The notes under the pieces are model-generated. The model was not told the DNA's origin. It searched no databases and saw only the letters and a program-made list of their open reading frames with translations. Shown one piece after another: positions 60,376 through 64,000 of a DNA stretch of 64,000 nt; the stretch's first letter is position 1, and each line of letters starts with the position of its first letter. The position numbers and the translations under genes were made by a program. The DNA is from Gigaspora margarita (lineage: Eukaryota > Glomeromycota > Glomeromycetes > Diversisporales > Gigasporaceae): NCBI GenBank assembly GCA_009809945.1, contig WTPW01000784.1, forward strand, positions 51,487 through 115,486, given 5' to 3'.

Positions 60376-61861
60376 CAGTGTTTAAAATTCAAATTGAAAG
60401 TTATGTTCTCAAAAGAGCATAATCAAATTTTTATTGTTCTCAAAAACTTTTTAGTGTTCATTATATATTAAATATAGTGAACATTAATTTTTAAAGGTTC
60501 ATGTTTATATTAGCTTCAAACAATATTGATATATATTTTTATTAATTTACAACAAAATTAATTCAAATTAATAAAATTAATAATATAATAATTAATTCTT
60601 TGATCAAGTTTGCACTATTCTTGGTATACTGATTGGAAATTAAGTTTTTCTTACACTGCACTTACTCACTTGTAGTTTAACATATAGTGAATTAAAGTTA
60701 TATCTAACTTTTAATGATAAAATAAGTAGGTTATAAATAAATAACTTATGCTCTGATAGTTTAATATAGTAAATAAAATAATTTTTAATAAAAAATTTGT
60801 TGTTAATAGAATAATAACTTATTTGAAAATAAATTCTATACATACAATTCACACACTAAGTTCATGCTTATCTATTAATAATATTTTTTAAACTTTGTAT
60901 ATTATTCTTTGTTTTTTTCAACATAATACAATATATTATATAATTTAATTTCTAATAATTTTGTTAAATCTTCAAGTGCTTTTTATATTTGCTCATTGTA
61001 AAACAAGCCTTTCTATAATATTTTACTAATGCTACTGTTGGTTAATACAATAAATTAGAATCCAATTACTTTGTTATTTAACTATTTAAACTTTGTACTA
61101 ACAAATACTTTGTGCCTTTTTTATTTGCTTAGTATTAGTATATCATTTGACCCAAATCATCTATATATAAGTTTACATAATAATGATACTCTCAATATAA
61201 AAACACACTGTATGGCTAATGAATATTTTATTCTACAAACCTTTAAAAACTATTTTCTTAAATATTTATTTGTTACCCATATTGTAAAACTTTAAATATA
61301 TGTGCTATATATAGTACATATATATGTACAGAATTTGTTATGATCAAATTACATTATCAAATTGATAAACATTTTATATAATTAGGACTCTAGACATCTA
61401 GTATAGAGGTCATACTTGAAATTTTTTAGCAAAAACACCTAAAATTTGAGAAGCAAAAAAACAGGTTTTGGTAATTATCTTGGCATCTAGTGGTCCAATT
61501 TGAATGAACTTTTTTTAAAATGAAGCTCTCAGTGAGGCGCATCTAACAAAAAAAAAGTTTATTCAATTCTGACCACTGGATTAGAAGTTATTAAAGTAAA
61601 TAGATTTTGTCATTTTTAGCAAATTAGATCAAAATTGGCCAAAATCCAGTTATAACCTATATGAGAGATATCCAGGGTCCTATATAATTTATTGTTCTCA
61701 TTAGTAAATATAGAATATAAAAATTTTATAAATGTTCTCTTTGAGAACATTTCAAGAAGATAAAATGTTTTCAAATAAGAGAACCTTTTTTAAATATTAA
61801 TGTTCTTAAAAAAACTCAAATGTTTATCGAGAACCATAAGAGCATTGAATTTTAAACACTG
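60376..61861. mobile_element. Non-autonomous hAT element, 1.5 kb
   Basis: The ends CAGTGTTTAAAATTCAA and TTGAATTTTAAACACTG are exact inverted repeats, with perfect 8-bp duplications ACTATAGC (60368-60375, 61862-61869). GTTCTC/GAGAAC words are clustered inside both ends, as in the element at 2121-3725. No transposase. The exact ends and duplications suggest this is one of the younger insertions. Confidence 0.95.
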
Positions 61862-62121
61862 ACTATAGCAAGTAATAGAGCATATCAGATTTCTTTTGTG
61901 CAAAATATGTGAGGCTAGAAGATCATCTAAAAGTATTTTAACATTAAATAATTTAAGTGCAGAATATTGAAAACTGTAAAAGAAATTACAGATTTTTTAA
62001 TTGTTGTTAATATAGAGCTAGTAGACATTCTAGTTAATATTGAAAAATAGCTATTCATTGCCAAAAGCAGCTTTGTGTAATGACCAACATGCTATTATTT
62101 GTGCATAGTATATTGTTCTTA

Positions 62122-62272
62122 GGGCCGTGTCATTAATCATCTGATTATTTTTTATCAGAGGTCTACCCCCCTCCCTCTTCTTTAATATATATATAGTCAG
62201 GTTCTTATATATAATTTCAACTTTTTTTACCCCCTCCCCCCCTAAAAAATTACCTGATTTTTGTCACTCCCC
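62122..62272. mobile_element. PIF/Harbinger-type MITE, 151 bp
   Basis: Near-identical to the MITE at 56049-56200, with TTA on both sides (62119-62121, 62273-62275). Confidence 0.9.
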
Positions 62273-62436
62273 TTATACTATGACAGATGAGAAGTTCAAT
62301 AAAAATTCTTCAAAATAAAGAGTATGCTATGATTGTATATATTGTATGAGTTAAAATAAAGTAGAGTGCAATTTGATGATTATGTCCTAGTTTGTCTGCT
62401 TTATTGTTGAATTCATCATTTTGGTATACGATTTAC

Positions 62437-63416
62437 CTGTACTAGATCTAGTACATTATACTAGATTTAGTACATGATTAAACTTAATTATCTATTAATT
62501 TTTAAAATTAACTACTTAATTAAATATTTTTTAATAATATTTTAACTTATGGGCTACTTGTTTTAAAAAACTCATAGCTTTATATAGCTTTTTAAATTTT
62601 ATACATTTTTTTTAAAATTTGCATTTGCTAGTTTAACCTAGTTTTTAGCACATTTACTAGTAATTTTACAAAATATTTTTGATTATAAAAAATTTTTTTA
62701 CTAAATAAATTTATAAACTATTAATAAAATTATAAATATAAGTTTGTTAGTTTTAATTATAAAATTTTATTTAAGATTAGATTAATATATAAGAAGTAAT
62801 CTAAAGTTAAAATTTTTGCTAGTAAATACTATATCACTAATATATCCAATATATATATAAAAATTAGATGTAATTTTTTTAAAGTTTAAAGTAATATAAC
62901 TTGAGATATACTAATTTGGTATTAAAAGAAAGTTTGTAATTGAAATTAGATAATAAATATTTATAATTTTGATTAAGAATTTAGAAAATTTAATCAGCAA
63001 AAAATTTTTTAAACTCTAGTTAAACTCATATGGCTTACTATATAAAGTAATAATTTGTAAAAATTTTTAAGAAAAGCTTATAATATAAGTAATAATTATT
63101 ATAATATAACTAATAATAATATTTTTTTTATAACAAGCCAATACAATTTTTTATTTATTAAAACTTTTAATTTGCTAAATATATTAATAAATTATAATTA
63201 TAATTGACTTTACAAATGTACGAAATCTAGTACATTGGAAATTACAAAAAATACAAGACATAAAAAAAATTTTTTTACAAAAATTTTATTATTAATTTAA
63301 AAAAAAATACTGCTAAACAATTTTTGAATACTTATTAGATTTTTGTATATAAAAAAAATAAACCATTAATTTTTTTAAATTTTTAATGCATTTTTTAAAA
63401 TGTACTAAATCTAGTA
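62437..63416. repeat. Inverted-repeat element with TGTACTAGATCTAGTACA ends
   Basis: TGTACTAGATCTAGTACATT and a second ACTAGATTTAGTACA lie at the left; TGTACTAAATCTAGTACA lies at the right, with a further copy near 63218. Between them is extremely AT-rich DNA. No target duplication was found. Confidence 0.6.
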
Positions 63417-64000
63417 CAAAAGGATAAATCCAATCCATTAAGGTTATGATTTTGCAAAGTTTAATAGTGTGCTTCAAATAGGCCAATATGGAATATTTGA
63501 GGATTTAGATAGTAGTATAGTGTTAATAAGATTGTTGTACTTGGAAATTACAGATTGGGAATCTGTAAAAACTTGAATATTATAGTTTCTAGGTACAGTA
63601 CAATTTGCAGATAAGTTTGCAATAAGTTCAGCTTTAAAAGAACAAGACCAGAATTACTTTGTGCTTAAAAAGTATATAAATAAATGTGTTTTGTAGTTGT
63701 ATTCACCCTATGCCTATAGAATATAAGTTCATATAAATTGTAATTTTGGTTAGCAATTGATTGTAAAGTATCAAGTACAGTCCCAGATTGAAATATAGAA
63801 GGGATTAATGCAAGGAAACTTACAATATCTGGTAAAGATAGGTGAATGGGCTTCTATATGCAATAGAGTAGACAAAATCTAAATAGTTAGTATTTAAATT
63901 AATTGATTTATCAGGATTAACCCTGTCAAAAAATTTTGTAGCAGGCAGTAGGTATAATTTGATTATCTAAAGTAGTAATTAGCCTTGACTTTGTATATTT
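63417..64000. other. AT-rich sequence to the window edge
   Basis: No coding region or terminal repeat is supported. Confidence 0.5.

Overview
The window is 64 kb of strongly AT-rich eukaryotic DNA. Its few genes have short introns (about 73-110 nt) with fungal-type splice sites. It carries an HSPA12-type Hsp70 gene with two degraded relatives, a fungal-style seven-transmembrane receptor, an RNase III-domain gene and a very dense load of small transposons. This mix suggests an arbuscular-mycorrhizal (Glomeromycotina) fungus. That is inference from gene content and composition, not proof.

Layout. 1-4.8 kb: low-complexity sequence, degenerate tandem repeats and a 1.6-kb hAT element. 4.8-29.3 kb: a locus built from repeated copies of a gene pair, Hsp70 (minus) next to an unrecognised coiled-coil gene (plus). 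Copy 1 has an intact Hsp70 (eight exons, one of only 5 nt) and a decayed coiled-coil gene. Copy 2 has only an Hsp70 first-exon relic and a nearly intact coiled-coil gene. Copy 3 has a coiled-coil stub fused to a decayed Hsp70. The spacers hold tandem repeats and hAT insertions. 29.3-33.3 kb: a possible LINE tail and repeat-rich inverted elements. 33.3-34.4 kb: a three-exon RNase III-domain gene. 34.7-39.8 kb: a four-deep nest of DNA transposons with two single-N assembly joins. 40.4-46.7 kb: a Tc1 relic, a 731-bp foldback and an LTR-type retroelement fossil. 48.5-50.4 kb: a five-exon 7TM receptor gene with a MITE in intron 3. 51-64 kb: almost entirely small DNA transposons, solo-LTR-like fossils and featureless AT-rich sequence.

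Fourteen insertions have hAT-type ends (TAG/CAG...CTA/CTG) and 8-bp target duplications read directly here; thirteen duplications are perfect. None carries a recognisable transposase, so all look non-autonomous. Most have their own short DNA word repeated in both orientations just inside both ends, and the word differs from element to element. This diversification of subterminal words is the most interesting pattern in the window.

The three genes I consider functional (Hsp70, RNase III-domain, 7TM receptor) are all on the minus strand and are separated by repeats. Nothing suggests they work together. No tRNA, rRNA, CRISPR or bacterial-type operon was seen.
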